NCBI GenBank assembly: GCA_004332335.1
Contig: SISS01000008.1
Span: forward strand, 124,001 to 188,000
From: Methanoregulaceae archaeon UXB-2016
Lineage (GTDB): Archaea > Halobacteriota > Methanomicrobia > Methanomicrobiales > Methanospirillaceae
Length of the DNA: 64,000 nucleotides
Direction of reading: 5' to 3'
This document shows positions 29,941-38,304 of this stretch, one piece after another (position 1 is the first letter of the stretch; the number at the start of each line of letters is the position of its first letter). The translations under genes and the position numbers were made by a program. The notes under the pieces were generated by a model. That model was not told where the DNA came from and did no database searches. It saw only the letters and a list, made by a program, of their open reading frames with translations.

Positions 29941-31413
29941 TCAGCGGTCGGCTGCCGGTTTCGCCATGGGGTCGGGCGTTTCATCGAGCCCGGATCCGGC
30001 TGGCTCGGCTCCGTCGTTGAGCCGGATCAGCCGGTCCACGTAGAACCGCGCCCAGAGGTACCCGAACACGCCGCCGAGAATGTCGCCGACGACGATCCCC
30101 CACCAGATCCCGACCTCGCCGAACTCGAGCATGATCCCGAGGACGTACGCGGAGACCGCGATGAAGACCAGGTTTCGGAAGAGGTTGACGATCAGGGAAT
30201 TGATGCCCCTCCCTGTCCCCTGGAAGATCGAGCCCGAGACGATGCCGGGCGCGACGAAGGGGAAGAAGATGCACATGACCGCGAGGAAGGCCGCGATCTG
30301 GGGCGCAAGGTGCGCGCTCTCGGGCGCGTAGGCGAAGATCCAGGCGATCGGGTGGGCGAAGACATAGGTTACCGCGCTGATCGCGAGCGCGATGCCGACC
30401 CCGAGCCCGGTGGCGAACCGGTGGGCGGTCCGGAGCTTCCCGAACTGCCGGGCGCCGTACGCGGCGCCGGCCACCGAGACCACCGAGGTGCCGATCGCGA
30501 CGATCGGGATGATCGCGAAGATCGCGACCCGCCAGCCGGCTGTGTACACGGCGACCGCGTCCGTACCGGCCACGGAGACGAGCATCCAGTTGATGATGAT
30601 CGCGAGCACGGACATCAGGCCGAACTCGAGCGAGGCCGGGAGGCCCACGCGGAGCATGTCGACCACGGTTCGGCGGTCGTAGGCGAAGCCGCGCCACGAG
30701 AGCGAGAGGTAGGTGTCTTTCTTGACGTAGAACCAGTAGAGCAGGATCGAGGAGACCATGGCCATCGAGATCAGGGCTCCCCAGGCGGCGCCGGCGATCC
30801 CGAGCCCGGCCCAGTAGATCAGGATCGGGTCGAGGACGATGTTCAGGACCGATGAGGCCGCCATCACGTACATGGTCCGCTTTGAGTCCCCTTCGGCACG
30901 GAGCACGGCATAGCCGATGTTCGTGAAGAGGAGGAGCACAGTCCCCGCGAAGATGACCCGCCCGTAGTCGGCTGCGAGCCCGGCCGTCTGGCCGGCCCCG
31001 AAGAGGAGCGCGATCGGCTCGGCGAAGAGGAAGAGCGGGACGGTCAGGAGCAGGGCCAGGCCGATGACCAGGACGAAGGCATGGACGCCGGCACGGTTCG
31101 CGCCCTCACGGTCGCAGGCCCCGAGCCGCCGCGCGATCACCGAGGTGGCCCCGGCCCCGATCCCGCTGCCCAGGCCCATCAGAACCATGAAGAGCGGGGT
31201 GATGAACCCGATCGCGGCCATCGCGTCCGCGCCGAGCCCGGCGACCCAGATCGCGTTCACGATGTTGTAGGTTGACATGAGGAGCATGGCCGCGATCATC
31301 GGGGCCGAGAGTCGGAGGATCGCGGTCTTCGGGTCGCCGCGGAGGAGCGCGACGCCGGCTGTCTCGGGCTGGCGCGGGAGGCATGCCGCCTGCTGGTCCG
31401 TGGTCTCACTCAA
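29941..31413 (-). CDS. MATE family multidrug exporter
   Basis: A 490-residue twelve-helix MATE transporter that expels drugs or metabolites using a sodium or proton gradient. The two six-helix halves are recognisable (AILRLSAPMIAAMLLMSTYN and AYDRRTVVDMLRVGLPASLE) with GLGSGIGAGATSVIAR typical of the first half. The likely start is TTG at 31413, giving LSETTDQQAACL, which overlaps the marR stop by eight bases; no ATG fits. The upstream marR gene almost certainly regulates it. Confidence 0.88.
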   Translation of the reverse strand: MSETTDQQAACLPRQPETAGVALLRGDPKTAILRLSAPMIAAMLLMSTYNIVNAIWVAGLGADAMAAIGFITPLFMVLMGLGSGIGAGATSVIARRLGACDREGANRAGVHAFVLVIGLALLLTVPLFLFAEPIALLFGAGQTAGLAADYGRVIFAGTVLLLFTNIGYAVLRAEGDSKRTMYVMAASSVLNIVLDPILIYWAGLGIAGAAWGALISMAMVSSILLYWFYVKKDTYLSLSWRGFAYDRRTVVDMLRVGLPASLEFGLMSVLAIIINWMLVSVAGTDAVAVYTAGWRVAIFAIIPIVAIGTSVVSVAGAAYGARQFGKLRTAHRFATGLGVGIALAISAVTYVFAHPIAWIFAYAPESAHLAPQIAAFLAVMCIFFPFVAPGIVSGSIFQGTGRGINSLIVNLFRNLVFIAVSAYVLGIMLEFGEVGIWWGIVVGDILGGVFGYLWARFYVDRLIRLNDGAEPAGSGLDETPDPMAKPAADR

Positions 31414-31846
31414 GGAGGCACCCCTCCCCTGCAACGTTCCCGGCGACCTGAGCGAGGAGCACGCGGAGTGCCTGCTCCCCTTCCGGCCCGATGCCGGCAC
31501 AGGCTTCGGCCTCCCAATCGCGGTCGAGGAGGCGGATCTCGGGGAGGATGGCCTCGCCCTGTTCGGTCAGGGAGAGCCGAACGGCGCGTCGGTCCGTGGG
31601 GTCGACCTCGCGCCGGATGAACCCGCCCTCTTCGAGCCGATAGGCGGCGCGGGCGACCGCCCCTTTGTCGATCCGGAAGTGGCGGGCGAGCGTCTCCTGG
31701 GTCACGCCCGGCGAATGGCCCAGGTGGAGGAGGAACGGAAACTGGCTGGAGGTGAGCCCGAGCGGGTGCAGGCGCTCGTTCATGTACACGTACCAGCCCC
31801 TCAGGATCATGGAGAGGTGGCAGACGAGCGTTCGTTCGGGTGTCAT
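31406..31846 (-). CDS. MarR family transcriptional regulator
   Basis: A 146-residue winged-helix regulator. The helix-turn-helix covers SPGVTQETLARHFRIDKGAV, followed by the wing IRREVDPTDRRAVRLSLTEQG. MarR proteins are usually dimeric repressors released by small aromatic ligands. It is the first gene of a two-gene operon with the MATE exporter, and a tandem-repeat element that may be its operator lies 35 bases upstream, so autoregulation is likely. Confidence 0.9.
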   Translation of the reverse strand: MTPERTLVCHLSMILRGWYVYMNERLHPLGLTSSQFPFLLHLGHSPGVTQETLARHFRIDKGAVARAAYRLEEGGFIRREVDPTDRRAVRLSLTEQGEAILPEIRLLDRDWEAEACAGIGPEGEQALRVLLAQVAGNVAGEGCLLE

Positions 31847-31880
31847 AGTGCCGATCACGTGGGTCGTGCCGCAAGATAAA

Positions 31881-31910
31881 AGTTGACGTTGCAACAGTTG
31901 ACAGTGCAAC
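31881..31910. promoter_or_regulatory. Tandem 15-bp operator-like repeat upstream of marR
   Basis: Two adjacent 15-base units, AGTTGACGTTGCAAC and AGTTGACAGTGCAAC, differ at only two positions. Each has GTTG and CAAC half-sites as an inverted repeat, and the first contains the palindrome GTTGCAAC. On the minus strand the element abuts CTTTTATC, a probable TATA element, so a bound MarR dimer would block transcription factor access. The assignment as MarR operator is inferred from position and symmetry. Confidence 0.65.
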
Positions 31911-32062
31911 AAAATCCGGCGACGCTCCGCAGCCACGACCCCAACGCTGAGGTCTACAGGGTCGGGTTCTTGCGTACGGGAATCACGATCTCGTCCTACG
32001 AGGACGAGGCGATCCGCACGAAGGTCGAAGCCTGGGCCGACACGGTTCCCGCACCTGCATAG
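31904..32062 (+). CDS. Small ORF or gene remnant, unknown
   Basis: A 52-codon frame from GTG at 31904 to TAG at 32062 with protein-like composition (EVYRVGFLRTGITISSYEDE then AIRTKVEAWADTVPA). There is no ribosome site and the start overlaps the operator-like repeat, so it may be the 3' end of an older gene truncated by the marR region. No family recognised. Confidence 0.3.
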   Translation: MQQNPATLRSHDPNAEVYRVGFLRTGITISSYEDEAIRTKVEAWADTVPAPA

Positions 32063-32169
32063 GCGGTCGATCACCCCTCTTTTCGCCGGCGCTCCCTTCG
32101 GGGCGCCGTTCCCGCATCCGTCGAGGCGGAGAACGCAAGCCCTATCCCGTGGAGACGAGAGACGCTCCC

Positions 32170-32637
32170 ATGCGTCTCCTCCCGCCCTGCCTCTGTCTCG
32201 TCCTGATGCTTCTCGTTGCCGGCTGCACCACGGAGCCGCCCCCGTCGACCACGCCCACCCCCCTCCAGCGGCACCTCGTGGGCACGAACCGGCTCAACGA
32301 GAAGGAGATAGGCGGTTTCGTCCGGCAGATGCGCGACGTCGCCCGGAACGGGACGGGCTTCGGCCGGTTCCGATACGTGAACCCGGCGCACGGGAACGCG
32401 ACCGAGCTCGCGGTGCCGGCCGAGCCGGCGAGCGTCGGGACGAGCCACTGGGGCTTCGTCGACCCGAACGGGGTCCGGATGGTCCGGCAGATGCGGGAGG
32501 CCGCGCTCGAAGGCGGCGGGTTCGTCACCTACATGACGAACCACCGGCTTAACCTGCTCGGACTCTGGGAGAAGCACCTCTACGTCCCCATGGCCGGCCA
32601 GGACTGGTTCGTTGGGAGCGGGATCTACACCGCGTAG
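32170..32637 (+). CDS. Cache-domain lipoprotein
   Basis: A 155-residue lipoprotein with signal peptide and lipobox (LVLMLLVAGCTTE). The remainder is a single Cache-type sensor domain: IGGFVRQMRDVARNGTGFGR, then WGFVDPNGVRMVRQMREAAL, and the hallmark ending GQDWFVGSGIYTA. Such domains bind small ligands outside the cell, normally in chemoreceptors or kinases; here it stands alone without an output domain. It might act as a substrate-binding partner, but no transporter or kinase adjoins it. Confidence 0.8.
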   Translation: MRLLPPCLCLVLMLLVAGCTTEPPPSTTPTPLQRHLVGTNRLNEKEIGGFVRQMRDVARNGTGFGRFRYVNPAHGNATELAVPAEPASVGTSHWGFVDPNGVRMVRQMREAALEGGGFVTYMTNHRLNLLGLWEKHLYVPMAGQDWFVGSGIYTA

Positions 32638-32640
32638 GCC

Positions 32641-33390
32641 TCAGATCCAGCGCTCGAGCTCGGCCTGGTCAAGGTCGGGGCCCGCCCCTTTCCGGACCAG
32701 GAGGCCCCGTTCGCGCCCGGCGGTAAGGAGCGTGGCCACGACCTCGCTCCACCCGAGAACAGGGAAGGGGCTCCGGGCCCCGCGCACGAGATCATACGGG
32801 ATCGGGGTCTCCGGCGTCGAGGCTGGATGGAGCCCGAAGACGAGCGCGTGCTTCGAGCAGGTGAAGATCTCGAACGCGGGGGGGCCCTGGGGGGCCCCGG
32901 CGAACTGGGTGATCGGCCGTGTCCGGGCTCCCTCGCGGTCGAGCTTGAAGAGGGCCTTTGCCCCGTGCCGGCCCGCGACGACCGGGCAGCGGTCGAACGG
33001 CAGGCGATCGAGAAGCGGGAGGAAGGCGTCCTCGTCGATGTCGAGGCAGGCGACCGTATACCCATCCGCGGTCGGGTAGTTCATGTCGACCGAGATCGAG
33101 AGGACCTCGGGGCCCCAGAGCCGGACGCCCGGAGTCTGCCAGAACCGGGCGATCCGGGCGAGCCGCTCGGGCGTCGGGAGGTGAAACGAGTCGCGGACCT
33201 GGGCCCCGAAGCGGTCGCGACCGTACCGGGCGAGCAACGCGGCCGGCGAGGGCGGAGCGTCGCCGTAGACCCCGCGGCGCGAGATCGCCCCGATCGGGGC
33301 CTTGCTCCGGGGCCGGCACGGGACCGCGACGATCCCGTTCTCCTCGCACCAGTCGAGGATTGGGCCGGCGAGGTACGGACCGTCGGTCAT
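32641..33390 (-). CDS. Primase/polymerase (Prim-Pol)-like protein
   Basis: A 249-residue protein resembling the bifunctional primase-polymerase N-terminal domain. The likely metal-binding motif is VACLDIDEDAFLPLLDRLP, followed by CPVVAGRHGAKALFKLDRE, which fits the second catalytic block. The N-terminus ILDWCEENGIVAVPCRPRSK resembles the opening of the Prim-Pol family. No helicase domain follows. In archaea such stand-alone proteins are often from viruses or plasmids, but no other mobile-element genes lie nearby. Start at the ATG at 33390. Confidence 0.7.
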   Translation of the reverse strand: MTDGPYLAGPILDWCEENGIVAVPCRPRSKAPIGAISRRGVYGDAPPSPAALLARYGRDRFGAQVRDSFHLPTPERLARIARFWQTPGVRLWGPEVLSISVDMNYPTADGYTVACLDIDEDAFLPLLDRLPFDRCPVVAGRHGAKALFKLDREGARTRPITQFAGAPQGPPAFEIFTCSKHALVFGLHPASTPETPIPYDLVRGARSPFPVLGWSEVVATLLTAGRERGLLVRKGAGPDLDQAELERWI

Positions 33391-33448
33391 GGCAGAGGCA
33401 TCCGTCTGGATCGATCGGACGGGCCCGGGGAAGAACCTGCGGTTCGGG

Positions 33449-33749
33449 TCACCCGACCCGAGCTGGAGTGGCCCCCAGGGTGTGAAGCTCCATGATCCCG
33501 CCCCTGTGGACCCGGTAGTGCCGGAAGCCCTCGATCCGGGGGGTAGAGCCAGAGCACGACTGTGCATGTGTAATAACCGTCCGAGAGCGAAATCGCGCGG
33601 AGCCCCGCGAGCTCGAATGCGAAACGGGCTGCGCCCCCCGGTGCCAGGCAGTATTGCCGCACCCGCCGGATCAGGATGAACCGGAACTTCCGGTCGGCCA
33701 GGCCACGAGTCGATTGCCCGGAGCCCGCTCGCCGATCGAACGGCGGCAA
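33449..33749 (-). pseudogene. Unknown gene remnant, frameshifted
   Basis: A protein-like reading FRFILIRRVRQYCLAPGGAA, LRAISLSDGYYTCTVVLWLYP continues, after a frame change near 33545, as RIEGFRHYRVHRGGIMELH and stops at 33449 after TPARVG. About 100 residues in all. The two halves have complementary composition and join naturally, which supports a single damaged gene. No family recognised. Confidence 0.4.
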
Positions 33750-33963
33750 ACCCCGCGGTCACGGATCCCCCCCTCCGCCGGTGCGCCTGCGCTCCATATG
33801 GTTGCCTGCCCTTCCAATCGCCTCGACACTTACTTCACTCCAACGAGGGGCGGATCGGCCGGCCGCCTCAGAGCTCTTCTCTCCTCACCCACCTGAAGGG
33901 CCGCCCCTGCACCCGTGAAAGTGAATCCCGCTCCTCAAATACCCGGCCGCCCAACTCTTCAGC

Positions 33964-35511
33964 ATGGACCTTCTGATCCCGGTCGTGGCCGTGCTGATCT
34001 TCGCCGCGTGGCTCGTCCGCCCGGCGTATGCCGGGCTCCGACCGGCCGTGCTCGTCCGCACCCTTCTTCTCGGCGGCCTCTCGGCCCTCTTCACGCTCTA
34101 CGTCGTGATGCCGGCCCTAACCCCCGTCACCATCGTGCTCCTCCTCGGCCTGAACCTGGTCGCATCCCAGCTCGTGGGCCTTCTGCTCGAACGGGAGCCC
34201 CGGTATATCTACGGCGCCACGGCCGGCGCGCTCGTCCTGATCGGTGTCGGCGTGCTCGCTCTCGTCGCGACCCCGCTCTTCGCGACCGACCTCGCGGATC
34301 TGCTGCCCGTGAACGAGTCCACGGGCACGGCCGATGTGATCTCGACCCGACACATCCGCCAGGTCTCGGCCGAGACCGCGCTCTGGCGGGCCGACAAGCC
34401 GATCGGCCGGCTCGGGTACAAAGCCGGGATCGACGGAGTCCATGTCCAGCAGCTGAACGACTCGATCGCCTGGCTCGGCCCGCTCGACTTCACGGACCCG
34501 TACAAGGCCCTGGTCTACGGCGAGGAGGGAGCGGGCGGCTACGTCGTAGTCCCGGCCGAGGACCCGTATGCCGAGGCCCGGTTCGTCCCGGCCCTCATCC
34601 AGTACTCGCCGAACGCGGTCCTCGGCCACGACCTCCACCGAACGATCTACCTCGAGGCGCCCGGCCTCGTGATCCGCGAGCCGGTCTTCCAGGCCGGCGA
34701 GAAGCCGGTCTGGGTCGCCCAGCTGACGGCCCCGTCCGTGCTCGGCGTGACCGGCGAGATCGCGGTCGGCGTGGCCGTGGTCGATGCCGGCACGGGTGAA
34801 GTCGAGGTCTACCCGATGGACGCAGTCCCGGCCTGGGTCCAGCGCCCGGTCGACGAGGCCCTGGTCGAGGAGTACCTCGGCTGGTGGGGAGCTTATCGCG
34901 GAGGCTGGCTCAACTCCTGGCTCGGCCAGCGGGACGTGCTCCACCCGACCGGCGGCCTGACCGCGATCGCGGGCGAGGACGGCCGCGTCCGGGTCGAGGC
35001 CGACGGGATCGACGTCTACCTCGTGCTCGGGGCCGACGGCCGGCAGTACTGGTTCTCGCCCCTGACCTCGGTCGGGCGCGACTTCTCGATGGTCGGGTAC
35101 ATGCTCGTCGACACCCGGACAGGCGAGGCGGTCTTCCACCGAAACGATGGGATCTACAACGATCTTGGCGCGGCCCAGAACGTCCAGCAGGACCCCGAGG
35201 TTTCAAAGGTGATGGGCCTCCGTGTCGTCCAGCCGATTATGTACATGATCGGCGGCGAGGAGGTCTGGGTCGTGCCCGTGATCGCGCCCTCGGGCGAGAT
35301 GAAGGCGGTCGGGCTCGTCCGGGCGCGGGGCGGCACGACCTACGTGGCCCCGACCCTGGAGGGCGTGCTCGCCCTCCTCCGCGGTGCACCGGCCCCCTCT
35401 GGCGCCGGAGATCCTGCGGCCGTGATCGCGGATCTCCGGGCGCTTGTCGCGCAGCTCGACGATCGGATCGACGCGCTCGAGGCGGCCCTGAACGGGACCC
35501 TCGGAACCTGA
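33964..35511 (+). CDS. Four-helix membrane protein with large outer domain
   Basis: A 515-residue intact protein. Four hydrophobic helices occupy roughly residues 2-105 (LLIPVVAVLIFAAWLV, LLLGGLSALFTLYVVM, IVLLLGLNLVASQLVG, LVLIGVGVLALVAT). About 370 residues of mixed alpha/beta domain follow, with LGHDLHRTIYLEAPGL, GLTAIAGEDGRVRVEADGI and a GQRDVLHPTGG segment. It ends with a short coiled-coil-like helix (IADLRALVAQLDDRIDALEA). A role at the cell surface is inferred. I do not recognise a named family. Confidence 0.75.
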   Translation: MDLLIPVVAVLIFAAWLVRPAYAGLRPAVLVRTLLLGGLSALFTLYVVMPALTPVTIVLLLGLNLVASQLVGLLLEREPRYIYGATAGALVLIGVGVLALVATPLFATDLADLLPVNESTGTADVISTRHIRQVSAETALWRADKPIGRLGYKAGIDGVHVQQLNDSIAWLGPLDFTDPYKALVYGEEGAGGYVVVPAEDPYAEARFVPALIQYSPNAVLGHDLHRTIYLEAPGLVIREPVFQAGEKPVWVAQLTAPSVLGVTGEIAVGVAVVDAGTGEVEVYPMDAVPAWVQRPVDEALVEEYLGWWGAYRGGWLNSWLGQRDVLHPTGGLTAIAGEDGRVRVEADGIDVYLVLGADGRQYWFSPLTSVGRDFSMVGYMLVDTRTGEAVFHRNDGIYNDLGAAQNVQQDPEVSKVMGLRVVQPIMYMIGGEEVWVVPVIAPSGEMKAVGLVRARGGTTYVAPTLEGVLALLRGAPAPSGAGDPAAVIADLRALVAQLDDRIDALEAALNGTLGT

Positions 35512-35518
35512 CCCGAAA

Positions 35519-36388
35519 CTACTGCACCGGGAGCGAACCGTCCCGGGACCTCTCGGTCCGGAGCTCCTCCAGGAGCTCCCGGACGGCTCCGCCCGTCTCG
35601 GAATCGGCAAGGCCGAGCTCGATGTTGGCGAGCAGCCAGCTGACCGGGTCCCCGATATCGTAGCGCCTTCCGGCCGAGATGCAGGCGACCAGCCGGCCTT
35701 CCTTGGCCGCAACGCGGAGCGCGTCGGTCAGCTGGATCTCGCCGTTCCGCCCGGGCCGGGCCCGTGCGAGTGCCGTGAAGATCGCGGGGGTCAGCACGTA
35801 GGCCCCGAGGACAGCAAGGTTCGAGGGGGCCTCGCCCGGGCCCGGCTTCTCGACGAGGTCCGAGACCCGGAGTTCGTCCGGGCCGCAGGGCGCGCCGGCC
35901 ACGACCCCGTACCGGCTGAGGAGCACCTCGGGCACGGGCTGGACCGCGATCGTCGAGACCCGGTGGCGGGCATGGGCACTGATCAGTGTGGGCAGGCACG
36001 ACGGCCGGGTGAAGGTGTCTCCGAGCAGGACCACGAACGGCTCGCCCGAGGCGAACGGCTCGGCATACCGGAGGGCGTCGCCGAGCCCGCGCGGGGCCTT
36101 CTGCCGGACAAAATAGATGTCGAGCCTGTCGATCAGCTTGTCGAGGCGTGCGTTCTCGTCGTTGTCCCCGATATCGCTCCGGTCGAAGTAGTCTTCGAGG
36201 GCCCGCTTGCCCCGGCCCGTGATGATCAGGCACTCGGTGATCCCGGCCTCGACCGCCTCCTCGATCACGTACTGGATCACGGGTTTGCGCCCGACGGGGA
36301 GCATCTCCTTCGGCATGGACCGGGTCATGGGGAGGAACCTGGTCCCGAGGCCGGCCGCTGGTATCACCGCCCGCGTGATCCGGGTCAC
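35519..36388 (-). CDS. galU: UTP-glucose-1-phosphate uridylyltransferase
   Basis: A 289-residue nucleotidyltransferase making UDP-glucose from UTP and glucose-1-phosphate. It carries AVIPAAGLGTRFLPMTRSMP with the nucleotide-binding G-x-G-T-R, KEMLPVGRKPVIQYVIEEAV, PFVVLLGDTFTRP and VEKPGPGEAPSNLAVLGAYV. The start is a GTG overlapping the stop of the upstream udg gene (GTGA), so the two enzymes are coupled: UDP-glucose is made and oxidised to UDP-glucuronate, a precursor for glycans or exopolysaccharide. Confidence 0.93.
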   Translation of the reverse strand: MTRITRAVIPAAGLGTRFLPMTRSMPKEMLPVGRKPVIQYVIEEAVEAGITECLIITGRGKRALEDYFDRSDIGDNDENARLDKLIDRLDIYFVRQKAPRGLGDALRYAEPFASGEPFVVLLGDTFTRPSCLPTLISAHARHRVSTIAVQPVPEVLLSRYGVVAGAPCGPDELRVSDLVEKPGPGEAPSNLAVLGAYVLTPAIFTALARARPGRNGEIQLTDALRVAAKEGRLVACISAGRRYDIGDPVSWLLANIELGLADSETGGAVRELLEELRTERSRDGSLPVQ

Positions 36389-37653
36389 CAGCAGATACCC
36401 TCGTACACCTCGGCGGTCTCCTCGGCACGACGACAGCGCCGTCCGTCGACCACGGCCAGGCCCGTGTAGTCGAGCCTCTCGAACTCGGGCCACTCGGTCA
36501 CGATCACGGTCGCGTCCGCACCGGAGAGGACCTCCCCGGCGCTCGCCGCGTACGCGATCTCCGGGAAGAGCGCCCGGAAGCGCCCGACGGCCATCGGGTC
36601 GTAGGCGAGGACCCGAGCCCCGCGATCGAGCAGGCCCTGGACGACTGGGATCGCCCGGCTCTCGCGAATATCGTCCGTCTCGGGCTTGAATGCGAGCCCG
36701 AGCACCCCGATCCGGCGTCCCTCGATCCCCACCCGCTCCTCGAGCAGGTCGAGAAGCGTCCCCGGTTGCTTGTCGTTCACGGCGAGTGCGGCCGAGAGGA
36801 GCGTCGCCCCGGTTCCGAGGGCGGCCCCGAGGGCGACGAGCGCCCGGACGTCCTTGGGAAAGCAGGAGCCTCCGAAGCCGAGCCCGGCGCCGAGGAACCG
36901 CGGGCCGATCCGGTCGTCGAGCCCGACCGCGTCGAGGACCTCGTGGGCGTCGATCCCGAGCGGTTTGCAGAGGTTGCCGATCTCGTTCGCGCACGAGATC
37001 CGGACCGCGAGAAAGGCGTTCGAGGCGTACTTGACCATCTCTGCGGTCGAGGTGCCGCAACGGACCATCGGGCAGGAGAACTGCGCATAGAGCGCTTCGA
37101 GCCTGGCCATGCCTGCCGGATCATCGGCGCCGATGACGAGCCGGTCTGGGAGAAAAAAGTCCTGGACGGCCGAGCCCTCGCGCAGGAATTCGGGGTTCAT
37201 CACGACCGAGAGGCCCTCTGCGGGCGTGCGACCTGCGCCGGCCTCCACAGCCGAACGGACGACCCCGGCCGTCGTGCCGGGCTGCACCGTGCTCTTGACC
37301 ACGACCGTGTGCGGCTCGGTCCGGCCTGCGAGCGCCGCGCCGATCGCCTGGCTCGCGGCCCGGACGGCCGAGAGATCGGCTTTGCCGGTCGCGTCCGACG
37401 GGGTGCCGACACAGAGAAAGGTCATGGCACTCTCCCCGACGGCCCCCGCGAGATCGTCGGTCGTCCTCAGGCGGGAACGATTGCCCCGGAGCATGATCCC
37501 GAGGCCTGGTTCGTAGAACGGCGGCTCGCCCCGCCCGAGGCGTTCGCGGACTCTCTCATCGCGATCGACCAGCAGGACCTGATGACCCATCTCGGCAAGG
37601 CCGGCACCCGTGACGGCACCCACGTGCCCGGCCCCGACGATTGTGATCCTCAT
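36385..37653 (-). CDS. udg: UDP-glucose 6-dehydrogenase
   Basis: A 422-residue NAD-dependent dehydrogenase oxidising UDP-glucose to UDP-glucuronate in two steps. The N-terminal Rossmann motif is ITIVGAGHVGAVTGAGLAEMGH; the catalytic cysteine lies in GAGLGFGGSCFPKDVRAL near residue 258; the C-terminal UDP-binding domain starts at GVLGLAFKPETDDIRES. Length is typical. It overlaps galU by four bases, forming a two-gene operon. Confidence 0.95.
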   Translation of the reverse strand: MRITIVGAGHVGAVTGAGLAEMGHQVLLVDRDERVRERLGRGEPPFYEPGLGIMLRGNRSRLRTTDDLAGAVGESAMTFLCVGTPSDATGKADLSAVRAASQAIGAALAGRTEPHTVVVKSTVQPGTTAGVVRSAVEAGAGRTPAEGLSVVMNPEFLREGSAVQDFFLPDRLVIGADDPAGMARLEALYAQFSCPMVRCGTSTAEMVKYASNAFLAVRISCANEIGNLCKPLGIDAHEVLDAVGLDDRIGPRFLGAGLGFGGSCFPKDVRALVALGAALGTGATLLSAALAVNDKQPGTLLDLLEERVGIEGRRIGVLGLAFKPETDDIRESRAIPVVQGLLDRGARVLAYDPMAVGRFRALFPEIAYAASAGEVLSGADATVIVTEWPEFERLDYTGLAVVDGRRCRRAEETAEVYEGICW

Positions 37654-37741
37654 CGGTCCATCTGTTGGGTGCGGAATAGAAAAAAGTTATCATATATGCT
37701 GCCGCGCAGCCCACAGAGGCTCGATTCGGCCGTTCACCCCG

Positions 37742-38230
37742 CTATTCGCCCTGGCACCCGGGCCCGCAGAGCTCGGCCCCGCCCGTGAGCGCCATCTCGA
37801 CGCGGAGCTCGGCCTCGGTCACCCCGCGCCGGAGCTCGGTGTCGACCACGACCCCGTCGTCGCTCACGGCGTATACACCGCTGTTGCAGATGAACGCCTG
37901 CATGCGCGGGTCGAGGCGCTCGTACTCGGCCGCGTTCCGGGGCCCGAGCAGGAGCCCGCGATCCCAGGCCCACTCGAGCACGCCGGCATAGTCGGTCTCC
38001 TCCCAATCCCCGGCGTCGCGGTTCTCTTCCTCCGTGCCGAGAGTATACCGGGCCTTCCGATGCTGATGATCAAGCCTGAGCATCAGCCTGACACTTTTCT
38101 GCGCCTCCTCGTCCAGGTCGGTCAGGCCCCGGCTCACGTACTCGTCATCGATAAAGAGCCCCTGGGCATCTTCGTATCCGAGGCCGCGCACGACCTGCTC
38201 CTCGTTATCGGTCCACTCAGTCTGCACCAT
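37742..38230 (-). CDS. Hypothetical protein
   Basis: A 162-residue soluble, acidic protein starting MVQTEWTDNEEQVVRGLGYE. The middle is rich in charged helices (DLDEEAQKSVRLMLRLDHQH) and the C-terminus has a conserved-looking CNSGVYAVSDDGVVVDTELR and a terminal ELCGPGCQGE cysteine pair. No signal peptide. The longer upstream frame on the same strand overlaps the beta-helix gene and is a shadow. Family unknown. Confidence 0.55.
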   Translation of the reverse strand: MVQTEWTDNEEQVVRGLGYEDAQGLFIDDEYVSRGLTDLDEEAQKSVRLMLRLDHQHRKARYTLGTEEENRDAGDWEETDYAGVLEWAWDRGLLLGPRNAAEYERLDPRMQAFICNSGVYAVSDDGVVVDTELRRGVTEAELRVEMALTGGAELCGPGCQGE

Positions 38231-38304
38231 GGTGTATCCTGGACTGTCCTGAGCGGTCCCGGTATATGGTCTTTCCCCCCAGGGGGATAGGAAAAAGAGA
38301 GGGG

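Noticed and set aside
31904-32062. Full small gene called with confidence
   Set aside because: Kept only as a low-confidence entry: it lacks a ribosome site and its start overlaps the operator-like repeat.
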